Below, piece by piece: positions 17,409 through 25,427 of a stretch of 35,443 bases of DNA (positions within the stretch are counted from its first letter, which is position 1; every line of letters starts with the position of its first letter). The notes under the pieces were generated by a model that was not told where the DNA came from, searched no databases, and saw only the letters and a list, made by a program, of their open reading frames with translations. Origin of the DNA: Cytophagales bacterium (GTDB taxonomy: Bacteria > Bacteroidota > Bacteroidia > Cytophagales > Cyclobacteriaceae); contig DAHVFH010000201.1 in assembly GCA_027317105.1 (NCBI GenBank), positions 1-35,443 on the forward strand, written 5' to 3'. The position numbers and the translations under genes are program-made.

Positions 17409-17942
17409 ATGCTTTTAGAAAATGAAATAAAACCACTCTTACGCGATGTCCACGACTTCCCTAAGCCGGGAATTCTTTTTAAGGACATCACTCCGCTCCT
17501 TAACCATCCAGCGGTTCGCAAAAAAGTGGTTGTGGAAATTGCCAACCATTTTTCAAAAAAAAATATTGAGGCACTGGCTGCTGTAGAAGCCCGCGGTTTT
17601 ATTTTTGGTTCATTGATTGCCCAACAGTTAAATATCCCTTTTATCCCCATTCGCAAGGCAGGGAAACTTCCTTACAAAAAAATTAAGGAAGAATACGACT
17701 TAGAATATGGGAAGGCATCAATCGAGATGCACATCGATGCATTTCAGCCCGGCACACGGGTGCTGCTTCATGATGACTTGCTTGCTACCGGTGGTACAGC
17801 CACTGCCGCAGGTCAAATGGTGCAGCAATTGGGAGGTATTGTGGCGGGCTATTCATTCATTATCAATTTGTCTTTTTTACCAGGGGAAAATTTATTGAAG
17901 ACTCGATTTGAGTTAGATCCTCACTATGTGGTGAAATTTTAA
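17409..17942 (+). CDS. apt: Adenine phosphoribosyltransferase
   Basis: Purine salvage enzyme making AMP from adenine and PRPP. 177 residues, usual length. Seen: the N-terminal DVHDFPKPGILFKDITPLL, the flexible region EARGFIFGSLIAQQL, VPIRKAGKLP-like IPIRKAGKLPYKKIKEEYDLEYG, and the PRPP-binding motif VLLHDDLLATGGTATAAG at about 118-135. It follows hutI by 53 bases. Together with purT and guaA it is one of three purine genes in the window, though they are not in one operon. Confidence 0.96.
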   Translation: MLLENEIKPLLRDVHDFPKPGILFKDITPLLNHPAVRKKVVVEIANHFSKKNIEALAAVEARGFIFGSLIAQQLNIPFIPIRKAGKLPYKKIKEEYDLEYGKASIEMHIDAFQPGTRVLLHDDLLATGGTATAAGQMVQQLGGIVAGYSFIINLSFLPGENLLKTRFELDPHYVVKF

Positions 17943-17986
17943 TTTTCGTATGAGGATTGAAACATTCTGGTGAGATTGACTGTTTA

Positions 17987-18583
17987 ATGACTGGCATGAC
18001 TGAGTTTGTAAAAATACCGATGTTTCCGCTTTCCATTTTTCCGCTCCCCGGAGAAATGGTTCCGCTTCATATTTTTGAGCCGCGCTATAGGCAGTTGCTT
18101 CTCGAAGCTGAAAACAAAGACATTTCATTTGGAATTTTTTTCAACCACGTTTTGAATACTGAAAGAATGGGATCGCTGGTCAAATTGGAAAGTGTAATCA
18201 AGCATTATCCAACGGGTGAATCAGACGTTCTGGTAAAATGCAGTGACTTATTTATTATGCATAAGTTATTTCGTACCTATAATGATAAACTATTCCCTGG
18301 AGGAGAGGTTACTTTTTGTAACATTGATACAAGCTTACCTGTGAATAAAAAACTTCATCAAGCGTTTCGGGAATATCTTCTCTACTTCCAAATAAGAACC
18401 AGCAATGCGATTCCATCTTACTATACCATTGCTAATGAAATCAATTTGGATTTTCAAGCTCGTTTACGTTTCGTAAAGTATAGTGAAGACCAAAAAGAAG
18501 CATTTTTGATATCACAATTAAAGTATCAAAGCCATCTGCTTTTTCAAGCGGAAAAAGCGAAAGATGTATTTCACCTCAACTAA
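17987..18583 (+). CDS. Lon-substrate-binding (LAN/LonB-like) domain protein
   Basis: 198 residues from ATG 17987 (ATG 17996 is an equally good start; a TTG at 17957 would add ten unsupported residues). It resembles the N-terminal substrate-binding domain of Lon protease without the ATPase or protease: IPMFPLSIFPLPGEMVPLHIFEPRYRQLL is the family opening, given here in parts as FPLSIFPLPGE and HIFEPRYRQLL. The remainder is helical (QAFREYLLYFQIRT, ARLRFVKYSEDQKEAFLISQ). Stand-alone proteins of this type are widespread and their role is unclear. It follows apt by 44 bases and may share its transcript. A weak hairpin follows the stop. Confidence 0.88.
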   Translation: MTGMTEFVKIPMFPLSIFPLPGEMVPLHIFEPRYRQLLLEAENKDISFGIFFNHVLNTERMGSLVKLESVIKHYPTGESDVLVKCSDLFIMHKLFRTYNDKLFPGGEVTFCNIDTSLPVNKKLHQAFREYLLYFQIRTSNAIPSYYTIANEINLDFQARLRFVKYSEDQKEAFLISQLKYQSHLLFQAEKAKDVFHLN

Positions 18584-18594
18584 CAATACCCTCC

Positions 18595-18614
18595 ACCCAT
18601 TTGGGTAGCTTTTT
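18595..18614 (+). terminator. Weak possible terminator after the Lon-domain gene
   Basis: ACCCA-TT-TGGGT followed three bases later by TTTTT. The stem is only 4-5 bp, so this is a low-confidence call. Confidence 0.3.
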
Positions 18615-18617
18615 AAA

Positions 18618-18647
18618 TGTTACATTAATTGTTGAATTAATTTAACA
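18618..18647. promoter_or_regulatory. Near-perfect 30-bp inverted repeat, possible operator
   Basis: TGTTA-c-ATTAAT / TGTTGA / ATTAAT-t-TAACA: arms of 12 bases with one mismatch around a 6-base centre, about 70 bp before the ATG at 18719. There is no T-tract after it, and the AT-rich symmetric arms look more like a protein-binding site than a terminator. A further TTAACA follows at 18651-18656 or nearby. Confidence 0.45.
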
Positions 18648-18718
18648 TTTATTAACAGTGACCTTGCAACTTCCTGATTGCATACCTCGTCATAAGGCTA
18701 TCACCAAACATAAAAATC

Positions 18719-19303
18719 ATGAAAAATATAAATTTACTTTTAGCGAGTGTACTAATGTGTACACTCGTGTCCGCTCGTGGAACAGATAAGCCAATTTCAG
18801 AAGCTTCATCCGTTGCAATCACCAACGCTAAGGGATCTACGCTGTTTAAACTGTATTACAAATCTCTAAAACCTGGTCGAGTTCAAATTTCGATTACCGA
18901 TAAGAATGGCGTTACGGTTTTTATGGAGAGCTTGAAACGAGTGGATGGCTTCATTCGTCCTTACAATTTCAAAAACTTACCAAAAGGCCAATACACTGTT
19001 TTGATTGAAGATGACAGTGGACGCACCGTTGAAAAAGTGGAGTACCAATCAGACAAGGAAAATGAAGCACTAATTCATGTTCAAAGATTGGCTAGCAAGG
19101 AGAATAAATTTTTACTCACCATCGCTTCTCCAAATGAGGAAAATGTTTCCATTACTATCCATGATGAAGGTGGGGTGCTGATACATAGCGAAACCCAACT
19201 GATTTCTAGTGCGTTCGCTCAGGTTTATGACTTGAAAAATATTAAGTCCTTCACCATTGAAGTAGCTAATCGAACCGGAGTGTTGAAGTCCTTTTCGTAT
19301 TAA
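18719..19303 (+). CDS. Exported two-repeat beta protein (paralogue A)
   Basis: 194 residues with a signal peptide (MKNINLLLASVLMCTLVSA). The mature protein appears to be two related beta domains. In domain 1 (about 38-110) VQISITDKNGVTVF...YNFKNLPKGQYTVLIEDDSG matches domain 2 (about 125-194) VSITIHDEGGVLIH...YDLKNIKSFTIEVANRTG. It is clearly paralogous to the gene at 19591 in layout and in motifs such as NFxxxPxGxYxxxIxDxxG. I do not recognise a named family; the pattern resembles C-terminal T9SS-like and Ig-like modules of Bacteroidota, but a sorting signal is not evident. It has its own strong terminator. Confidence 0.8.
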   Translation: MKNINLLLASVLMCTLVSARGTDKPISEASSVAITNAKGSTLFKLYYKSLKPGRVQISITDKNGVTVFMESLKRVDGFIRPYNFKNLPKGQYTVLIEDDSGRTVEKVEYQSDKENEALIHVQRLASKENKFLLTIASPNEENVSITIHDEGGVLIHSETQLISSAFAQVYDLKNIKSFTIEVANRTGVLKSFSY

Positions 19304-19339
19304 CAGATAAGGAGAAGTTCAAAGATCAATTTGCAATGG

Positions 19340-19368
19340 GGCAGTTTTAATAACTGCCTTTTTTTTTT
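19340..19368 (+). terminator. Strong intrinsic terminator after paralogue A
   Basis: GGCAGTT / TTAAT / AACTGCC (7-bp perfect stem) followed by a run of ten T. Confidence 0.9.
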
Positions 19369-19590
19369 GTAGTGACCGCAAACGATGTAGGTGAAAGTAT
19401 TTTTTTTGACCCCATTAATTTTGACTCGTTGCCTATCATATCTTTCTTCGAATGAACTTGGAGAAGGACTAATTCATGCAATCGATTTTTTACTTTAAAA
19501 ATCAAGTTTACTTACAACTTCAGGCTTCGCTTCGTTCCTGCCCGTACATTTACATCATAATCAAAAGAGAAAAAAACTAAAAACTAAATT

Positions 19591-20202
19591 ATGAAAACGA
19601 AAAATGTAGTAATGACGGTAGCAGCGTTGATTGTAGCAAGTGCATTCACGTTTGCAGGAGAGCCTACTTCAAAAGTAGTGGTGCTCAATCAAGGTAGTGC
19701 TGAAATCTTTAAGGTGATCTATGAAGGAACTACAGTAGGAAGGGTAACCTTGAAAGTGTATGACAAAGCAGGTAATCAACTTCTTGCCGAAACAACAACT
19801 GGCCTAAGCAAGTTTATGCGGTCTGTAAATTTTGCCGGTATGGAACCTGGAGAATACAGCATCCAAATCTCTGATGCAAATGGCACACAGTCACAAAAAG
19901 TAAATTATAGAATTGCGAGCAGAACAAAATCAGTAGATAACCTCGTTGTTAGCAATGAGTCATCAATTAAATCTGTTCACATCACCAAATTACAAGGCGA
20001 AGGTAAGTACTTGTTGTCCTTGACTACTGAAGGAACGAAAAGCATTAACGTTCGCATTTTTGACGAAAGCGAAAACCTTTTGCATAACGAAAATGTGACC
20101 GTAAATGGCAGCACAGGATTAGTGTATAACCTTAAGCAAGTGCAAGGACTGCCCTCATTCCTGGTATCGGATAGCCAAGGGAACAAACAAATCATCAAAT
20201 AA
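19591..20202 (+). CDS. Exported two-repeat beta protein (paralogue B)
   Basis: 203 residues with a signal peptide (MKTKNVVMTVAALIVASAFTFA, cut near AFTFAG). The mature protein has the same two-domain layout as its neighbour: RVTLKVYDKAGNQLLAETT...VNFAGMEPGEYSIQISDANG in domain 1 and SINVRIFDESENLLHNENV...YNLKQVQGLPSFLVSDSQG in domain 2. The duplicate pair is separated by 287 bases holding a terminator, so each has its own transcription unit. The poly-A-rich stretch before ATG (aaaaaaactaaaaactaaatt) is typical of highly expressed Bacteroidota genes. Function unknown; abundant small secreted protein is a reasonable guess. Confidence 0.8.
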   Translation: MKTKNVVMTVAALIVASAFTFAGEPTSKVVVLNQGSAEIFKVIYEGTTVGRVTLKVYDKAGNQLLAETTTGLSKFMRSVNFAGMEPGEYSIQISDANGTQSQKVNYRIASRTKSVDNLVVSNESSIKSVHITKLQGEGKYLLSLTTEGTKSINVRIFDESENLLHNENVTVNGSTGLVYNLKQVQGLPSFLVSDSQGNKQIIK

Positions 20203-20224
20203 ATAATATCAAGAAATTAAAAAG

Positions 20225-20251
20225 ACCCTTCAAACTGAAGGGTTTTTTTTT
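20225..20251 (+). terminator. Strong intrinsic terminator after paralogue B
   Basis: ACCCTTCA / AAC / TGAAGGGT (8-bp perfect stem) with a T-run after it. The stretch before it is A-rich, so it may also stop icmF transcription arriving on the minus strand. Confidence 0.92.
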
Positions 20252-20265
20252 GTCTAAAAAACATT

Positions 20266-23200
20266 TTACATATTTCTTCGATACTGCCCACCCACCTCAA
20301 ACAAGGCTTTCGTGATTTGGCCAAGCGAACAAACCTTGCAAGCTTCCATTAGTTCTTCAAAAATATTTTTGTTTTGAACTGCCGCTTGCTGAATGCGGTC
20401 AAAGGATTCAGATGAATTTTTGCCAGCCCGTTGATGAAGGCTCTTCAACATCTTAATCTGATACTCTTTTTCTTCAGTGGTGGCCCGAATTACTTCTTGC
20501 GGAATAATGGTAGGCGAGCCTTTTGAACTTAAGAATGTATTCACTCCGATGATCGGGTATTCCCCTGTGTGTTTCAAGGTTTCGTAATACATGCTTTCTT
20601 CCTGGATCTTTCCCCGTTGGTACATGGTTTCCATGGCACCCAATACACCTCCGCGTTCGGTAATGCGATCAAACTCAGTAAGAACGGCTTCTTCAACTAA
20701 ATCCGTCAGCTCTTCGATGATGAAAGAACCTTGTAATGAGTTTTCGTTTTTCGCCAAGCCCAATTCTTTATTAATGATTAGCTGAATGGCCATTGCCCTA
20801 CGCACCGATTCTTCAGTGGGTGTGGTGATGGCTTCGTCATACGCATTGGTGTGCAGCGAGTTGCAATTGTCGTAGATCGCATACAAGGCTTGGAGGGTGG
20901 TACGAATGTCGTTAAAGTCAATTTCTTGAGCATGCAAAGAGCGGCCCGAAGTTTGAATGTGGTACTTTAACATTTGGGCACGCGCATTCGCTCCGTACTT
21001 GTTTTTCATGGCTTTTGCCCAAATCCTTCGCGCGACTCTTCCAATCACGGCATATTCGGGGTCAATGCCATTCGAAAAGAAAAACGAGAGGTTGGGGGCA
21101 AATTCGTTGATGTCCATTCCCCGGCTAAGATAATATTCCACGTAAGTGAAACCGTTGGAAAGCGTAAACGCCAACTGTGTAATCGGGTTGGCGCCTGCCT
21201 CGGCAATGTGATAGCCTGAAATGGAAACCGAGTAGAAATTACGGATATTCTGTTCGATGAAATATTGCTGCACATCGCCCATCAATCGCAATGCGAATTC
21301 GGTAGAGAAGATACAAGTGTTCTGCGCCTGATCTTCCTTTAGAATATCGGCTTGCACTGTGCCGCGAACTTGTTGAAGAGTCTCCGCTTTTATTTTATCA
21401 TAGACTTCTTTGGGCAAAACCTGATTGCCAGTAACGCCTAGCAGCATTAGTCCAAGGCCATCATTTCCTTTGGGAAGATCACCTTGGTAGGAGGGAAGCT
21501 CCGAGACCTCACCCCGGCTCTCTCCATCGGAGAGGGAGGAATGCAATGACTGAATTTTCTTTTTTACTTCTTGTTCCAGGCCATTCTTACGGATATAAAT
21601 TTCGCATTGTTGATCGATCGCTGCATTTAAAAAATAACCGAGCAGCATCGGAGCCGGGCCATTGATCGTCATCGAAACTGAAGTTTTCGGGTTCGCGAGA
21701 TTAAAACCGCTATATAATTTTTTGGCATCATCAAGACAGCAGACCGAAACACCCGAGTTGCCAATCTTGCCGTAGATATCCGGACGATAATCAGGATCGT
21801 TGCCGTAAAGGGTTACCGAATCAAATGCGGTGGACAAGCGCTTTGCGGGTAAGCCTATGCTAACATAATGGAATCTTCGGTTAGTCCGTTCGGGGCCGCC
21901 TTCTCCGGCAAACATACGGGTTGGGTCTTCGCCTTCTCTTTTAAATGGATAGATACCAGCCGTATAGGGAAATTCGCCCGGAACATTTTCTTGCAATTGC
22001 CACTTTAACAAATCGCCCCAGGCCTCATAACGCGGCAGCGAAATTTTTGGAATTTGCAAATGCGATAACGACTCCGAATGGGTCTCAATGCCAATTTCTT
22101 TATCGCGCACTTTAAATTTAAAAACAGGCTTGCGATACTGTTTTGCTTTTTCTACCCAGGTTTCAATGAGTTTCCAATTCTTAGGGTCGAGGTTCAACTT
22201 GATTCGATCAAACTCGGCCTGCAAAACTTTAACGATATCGGGATTGGATTTGCCGAAGCTCGCAATGGTCTTATCGATCGCATAGAGTTTCTGGGCAGTC
22301 TCCGCTTGTTCGTTTACCCATTGATCGTAGCTGCGATTTCCTTCGGAGATCTCACTTAGGTAGCGTGTCCGATGAGGCGGAATCACAAAGATTTTCTCTG
22401 ACATCTCGCGTGAAATGTGAAAATCGGATCTTAAATCAACGCCCGCTTTCTCCACAATCTTATCCATCAGATGTTTGTAGAGTTGATTGGTGCCCGGGTC
22501 ATTGAACTGTGAGGCAATGGTGCCAAACACCGGCATGTCTTCCGGCTTCTTATCCCACAGTTGATGGTTGCGTTGATATTGCTTCTTCACATCGCGCAAG
22601 GCATCTAAGGCGCCACGCTTATCGAACTTGTTGAGGGCAATCACATCGGCAAAATCGAGCATGTCGATTTTTTCAAGTTGCGTGGCGGCACCATACTCGG
22701 GCGTCATCACATATAAGGAGACATCACTGTGATCAAGAATTTCGGTATCACTTTGACCGATGCCGGAAGTTTCTAAAATGATCAGATCAAATCCTGCTGC
22801 CTTCATCACCTGGATCGCTTCCTTCACGTAAGCCGACAAGGCGAGGTTACTTTGACGCGTAGCTAAGGAACGCATGAACACCCGCGGATTGTTAATGGCG
22901 TTCATACGGATGCGGTCGCCCAATAGCGCGCCACCAGTTTTTCTTTTAGAAGGATCAACCGAAACTAATCCGATTGTTTTTTCTTTGAAGTCGATCAAAA
23001 ACCTTCTGACGATTTCATCGACCATCGATGATTTTCCAGCACCACCGGTTCCGGTAATTCCCAAAACAGGGACTTTTGATGTGGCGGCTTTGCGATTAAT
23101 CTCTTCAAAAATCTTTTTGTGTTCGTCAAAATAATTTTCAGCACCGGAAATTAGTTGAGCGATTTGCACGTGATGGTCAACGGTCAACGGTCGACTGTCG

Positions 23201-23712
23201 ACTGTTTTACCCGTTGGATAATCACTTTGTTGCACCAGATCATTAATCATTCCTTGCAAACCCATCGCGCGACCGTCATCGGGTGAATAAATTTTAGTGA
23301 TGCCGTATGCCATCAACTCTTTTATTTCTTCCGGCAAAATCACGCCTCCACCACCGGCAAAAATTTTGATGTGCCCTGCTCCTTTTTCTTTCAAAAGGTC
23401 GTGCATGTATTTAAAATATTCATTGTGGCCACCTTGATAGCTCGTCATCGCGATGGCTTGCGCATCTTCTTGAATAGCGGTGTTCACCACTTCCTCTACA
23501 CTTCGATCATGGCCCAGGTGAATCACTTCACAGCCGGTAGCCTGAATGATTCTGCGCATAATGTTAATCGCGGCATCGTGCCCATCGAACAAGCTGGCAG
23601 CCGTTACAATCCTGACTTTATTTTTGGGTTTGTACGGTTCAACGGGAAGGTGACCACCCAACGCACTGGGTTTGTTTTCTTTTTTTGTGATGGAAGCCGT
23701 CTCAATACTCAT
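20266..23712 (-). CDS. icmF: Fused isobutyryl-CoA mutase IcmF (B12 domain - G-protein chaperone - mutase)
   Basis: Adenosylcobalamin-dependent mutase that interconverts isobutyryl-CoA and n-butyryl-CoA, with its own GTPase chaperone; relatives may also use pivalyl- or isovaleryl-type acyl-CoAs. 1148 residues. Domains in order: B12-binding (about 30-165; SLFDGHDAAINIMRRI with the cobalt-ligand His, MTSYQGGHNEYF, FAGGGGVI); MeaI-like G domain (about 185-480; Walker A GITGTGGAGKSS, SVDPSKRKTGGALLGDRIRM, ALNKFDKRGA); mutase barrel (about 560-1148; GEGGPERTNRRFHYVS, GNSGVSVCCLDDAKKLYSGF, SMTINGPAPMLLGYF). Two short insertions are made of repeat DNA (near residues 170-180 and 722-738). It is preceded by the DnaJ gene on the same strand. 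Confidence 0.95.
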   Translation of the reverse strand: MSIETASITKKENKPSALGGHLPVEPYKPKNKVRIVTAASLFDGHDAAINIMRRIIQATGCEVIHLGHDRSVEEVVNTAIQEDAQAIAMTSYQGGHNEYFKYMHDLLKEKGAGHIKIFAGGGGVILPEEIKELMAYGITKIYSPDDGRAMGLQGMINDLVQQSDYPTGKTVDSRPLTVDHHVQIAQLISGAENYFDEHKKIFEEINRKAATSKVPVLGITGTGGAGKSSMVDEIVRRFLIDFKEKTIGLVSVDPSKRKTGGALLGDRIRMNAINNPRVFMRSLATRQSNLALSAYVKEAIQVMKAAGFDLIILETSGIGQSDTEILDHSDVSLYVMTPEYGAATQLEKIDMLDFADVIALNKFDKRGALDALRDVKKQYQRNHQLWDKKPEDMPVFGTIASQFNDPGTNQLYKHLMDKIVEKAGVDLRSDFHISREMSEKIFVIPPHRTRYLSEISEGNRSYDQWVNEQAETAQKLYAIDKTIASFGKSNPDIVKVLQAEFDRIKLNLDPKNWKLIETWVEKAKQYRKPVFKFKVRDKEIGIETHSESLSHLQIPKISLPRYEAWGDLLKWQLQENVPGEFPYTAGIYPFKREGEDPTRMFAGEGGPERTNRRFHYVSIGLPAKRLSTAFDSVTLYGNDPDYRPDIYGKIGNSGVSVCCLDDAKKLYSGFNLANPKTSVSMTINGPAPMLLGYFLNAAIDQQCEIYIRKNGLEQEVKKKIQSLHSSLSDGESRGEVSELPSYQGDLPKGNDGLGLMLLGVTGNQVLPKEVYDKIKAETLQQVRGTVQADILKEDQAQNTCIFSTEFALRLMGDVQQYFIEQNIRNFYSVSISGYHIAEAGANPITQLAFTLSNGFTYVEYYLSRGMDINEFAPNLSFFFSNGIDPEYAVIGRVARRIWAKAMKNKYGANARAQMLKYHIQTSGRSLHAQEIDFNDIRTTLQALYAIYDNCNSLHTNAYDEAITTPTEESVRRAMAIQLIINKELGLAKNENSLQGSFIIEELTDLVEEAVLTEFDRITERGGVLGAMETMYQRGKIQEESMYYETLKHTGEYPIIGVNTFLSSKGSPTIIPQEVIRATTEEKEYQIKMLKSLHQRAGKNSSESFDRIQQAAVQNKNIFEELMEACKVCSLGQITKALFEVGGQYRRNM
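21503..21545. repeat. Palindromic repeat lying in frame inside icmF
   Basis: CTCTCTCC (21518-21525) / ATC / GGAGAGGG (21529-21536), 7 of 8 bases paired, preceded by cctcaccccgg. It encodes the insert SSLSDGESRGEV on the minus strand at about residues 722-738. The motif 'ctcacccc..ctctccatcggagaggga' resembles a dispersed intergenic palindrome I associate with Bacteroidota genomes. Confidence 0.6.
23175..23204. repeat. Heptamer tandem repeat in frame inside icmF
   Basis: On the coding strand the 30 bases read (CAGTCGA)x2 (CCGTTGA)x2 CC: four related heptamers of the form C(A/C)GT(C/T)GA. They encode TVDSRPLTVDHH in the linker between the B12-binding and G domains (about residues 170-180). Confidence 0.65.
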
Positions 23713-23786
23713 AATAGCAATTATTTCGCACTAAAATTACAGAGAAGGGGAGCAATAAGCTAACGAGAGTTAGTCTTGATTTTAGC

Positions 23787-23953
23787 TCACTTGATAAAAA
23801 TATATTCCTTCAACACACGCAAACCAAAAAGCCCGTCTTCAAATCTATATGTTATTTCACTTTTATATTGCATAGCCTCAAAATCATAAAACATTCTGAA
23901 CCATGGATATTCTTCATATTTATTATTTTCTAAATCGATGAAAGCGATTTTTT
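23787..23953 (-). other. Frameshifted C-terminal tail of the DnaJ membrane protein
   Basis: In the next frame after the A6 run, codons read IAFIDLENNKYEEYPWF, continue through FRMFYDFEAMQYKSEITY and RFEDGLFGLRVLKEY and end at a TGA (23789-23787). There is no start codon of its own, and it abuts the premature stop of the J-protein, so it is best explained as the lost tail of that gene. Confidence 0.7.
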
Positions 23954-24820
23954 CTTGATGACCAACTGATCGCCTGCCTCCATATACACCCTTGTTTCAT
24001 GAACAAAGGGATAATTTTCAAATGAGGGATTTGACGAAAAAACATAGTTGACTAGAAAGAAAATATTGAATACGCTAGGGACAAGGCAAAGAAACCGACC
24101 CAACTTCGAGAAAGCATTTGTAATTGAAGACCTAAAGTAATAAATAAGAAACGCGATCCCAAAGAGAGCAATCAGAATTAGAGAAAACTCACCGAGGGAG
24201 AGTTGAGTATTCAATGTAACTCGGAAAAAAAGAATCACGTTCATCAATGTTAAAGTTCCATACATGAAGGTTCTTGTTTTAAAAATCAAAAGAATGGATT
24301 GAAAAAAAGAATTAAAGTTTATGTTTATCTCTTCTTTGAAAATCCCGGCCCAGAATTGAACAGAAATGAAAGTGATAAATACCCCTACCAAAAAACCTGT
24401 TAATCCATTAATAATGAACCCCCATACTGGAGATAACATGATCAGAACGGAAGAAAAGAAATACAAATGTTCAAAAACAGTCGCAGCAGCTTGTGAGTTT
24501 TTGTAATAAACTGTTTTCTTGAATTCTTCATACTTCATGTCTGCATGTTGCCTTGCTTGTCGCCTTGATTTCGCTCTGTCCGTCTCCCATTCGTCTGAAG
24601 GAACAGATTGCGTATTGAAAATCTTGCCGTCTTTAATATTGGTGAGATTTTCATAAGCCTCGGTAAACAAAATAAATTGTTCAGCGGCATCAGGGCTTTT
24701 GTTTTTGTCAGGATGAAATGCTTTTGCCTTCTTTCTATAGGCATGCTTTATTTCATCTATGCTTGCTGTTTTAGAAAGTCCTAAAATCTGATAGAATACT
24801 TCTGTGTCTTCAACAGTCAT
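23930..24820 (-). CDS. DnaJ-domain membrane protein (open frame; C-terminus frameshifted)
   Basis: 296 residues as read. A J domain at the N-terminus (about 8-62) has HPD at 36-38 in KAKAFHPDKNKSPDAAEQF, preceded by SIDEIKHAYRKKA; it should stimulate an Hsp70. The rest has about five hydrophobic helices (TVFEHLYFFSSVLIMLSPVW, FINGLTGFLVGVFITFISVQ-like segment, FMYGTLTLMNVILFF, FSLILIALFGIAFLIYYF, VPSVFNIFFLVNYVF), so it is an integral membrane J-protein. No Gly/Phe or zinc-finger region is present. The frame ends with VIKKKSLSSI, but one base inserted in the A6 run at 23948-23953 continues it for 53 more residues to 23787. The real protein is probably about 345 residues. Confidence 0.82.
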   Translation of the reverse strand: MTVEDTEVFYQILGLSKTASIDEIKHAYRKKAKAFHPDKNKSPDAAEQFILFTEAYENLTNIKDGKIFNTQSVPSDEWETDRAKSRRQARQHADMKYEEFKKTVYYKNSQAAATVFEHLYFFSSVLIMLSPVWGFIINGLTGFLVGVFITFISVQFWAGIFKEEININFNSFFQSILLIFKTRTFMYGTLTLMNVILFFRVTLNTQLSLGEFSLILIALFGIAFLIYYFRSSITNAFSKLGRFLCLVPSVFNIFFLVNYVFSSNPSFENYPFVHETRVYMEAGDQLVIKKKSLSSI

Positions 24821-24885
24821 TTGAAGAAGAATTTATGTCAAAAAAAATCACTTTGATTTCGTCCTTAGAAACGATTTTAGCAAAA

Positions 24886-25350
24886 TCACCTATTAAAATG
24901 ATAAAGAAATATAATCGTTGCTGTAAACGCTGGCTTTGGGTTGTCTTTGATTTCCATCACAATGTCCATTTCGGCTTTGGTGATCCCGCGGAGGTCGGTC
25001 AGCGATTTTAAACTTACGCGCAATCGCACTTCGTTGTTTACAATCACCGGCTGGTTAAATTTCATTTTTTCGATGCCGTAGTTCACCAGCATTTTCACAT
25101 CACGGATTTCGGCAATTTCTTCCCACAGATAAGGCACCAATGACAAAATTAAATAGCCGTGGGCGATCGTATTTTTAAATGGGCCGGTGGCTGCCCGCAC
25201 GGGATCTGTATGAATCCACTGATGGTCGAGTGTGGCATCAGCAAACTTATTGATCTGTTCCTGTGTCACTTTGATGAATTCGGAAACACCCAACTCCTTG
25301 CCGACATACCTTTGAAATTCTGAAAATCCGGTGATGATAAGTTTTCCCAT
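24886..25350 (-). CDS. MaoC-type enoyl-CoA hydratase
   Basis: 154 residues, single hot-dog-fold MaoC domain. The hydratase motif is visible: ADATLDHQWIHTDPVRA with Asp about 42 and His about 47, the usual catalytic pair, followed by GPFKNTIAHGYLILSLVP. Relatives hydrate trans-2-enoyl-CoA to (R)-3-hydroxyacyl-CoA or act in side-chain degradation. It starts 77 bases from the divergent PLP gene; a shared promoter region lies between. The chain length used and pathway are not visible, but nearby icmF also acts on short acyl-CoAs. Confidence 0.9.
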   Translation of the reverse strand: MGKLIITGFSEFQRYVGKELGVSEFIKVTQEQINKFADATLDHQWIHTDPVRAATGPFKNTIAHGYLILSLVPYLWEEIAEIRDVKMLVNYGIEKMKFNQPVIVNNEVRLRVSLKSLTDLRGITKAEMDIVMEIKDNPKPAFTATIIFLYHFNR

Positions 25351-25427
25351 AGAATTCGAGTTTTGTTTTGGAAAATGAATCTAAAGATAAAATTTAATTA
25401 CCTTTCCCTAAACAAATATTTGAATCG

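Noticed and set aside
19484..19503. GATTTTT-N6-AAAAATC inverted repeat between the tandem paralogues
   Set aside because: AT-only arms in an AT-rich gap; not distinguishable from chance.
23560..23600. B12-binding motif of IcmF reads DGHDAA and not DxHxxG
   Set aside because: The same Ala at this site is, as far as I recall, normal in IcmF proteins; the ligand His is present.
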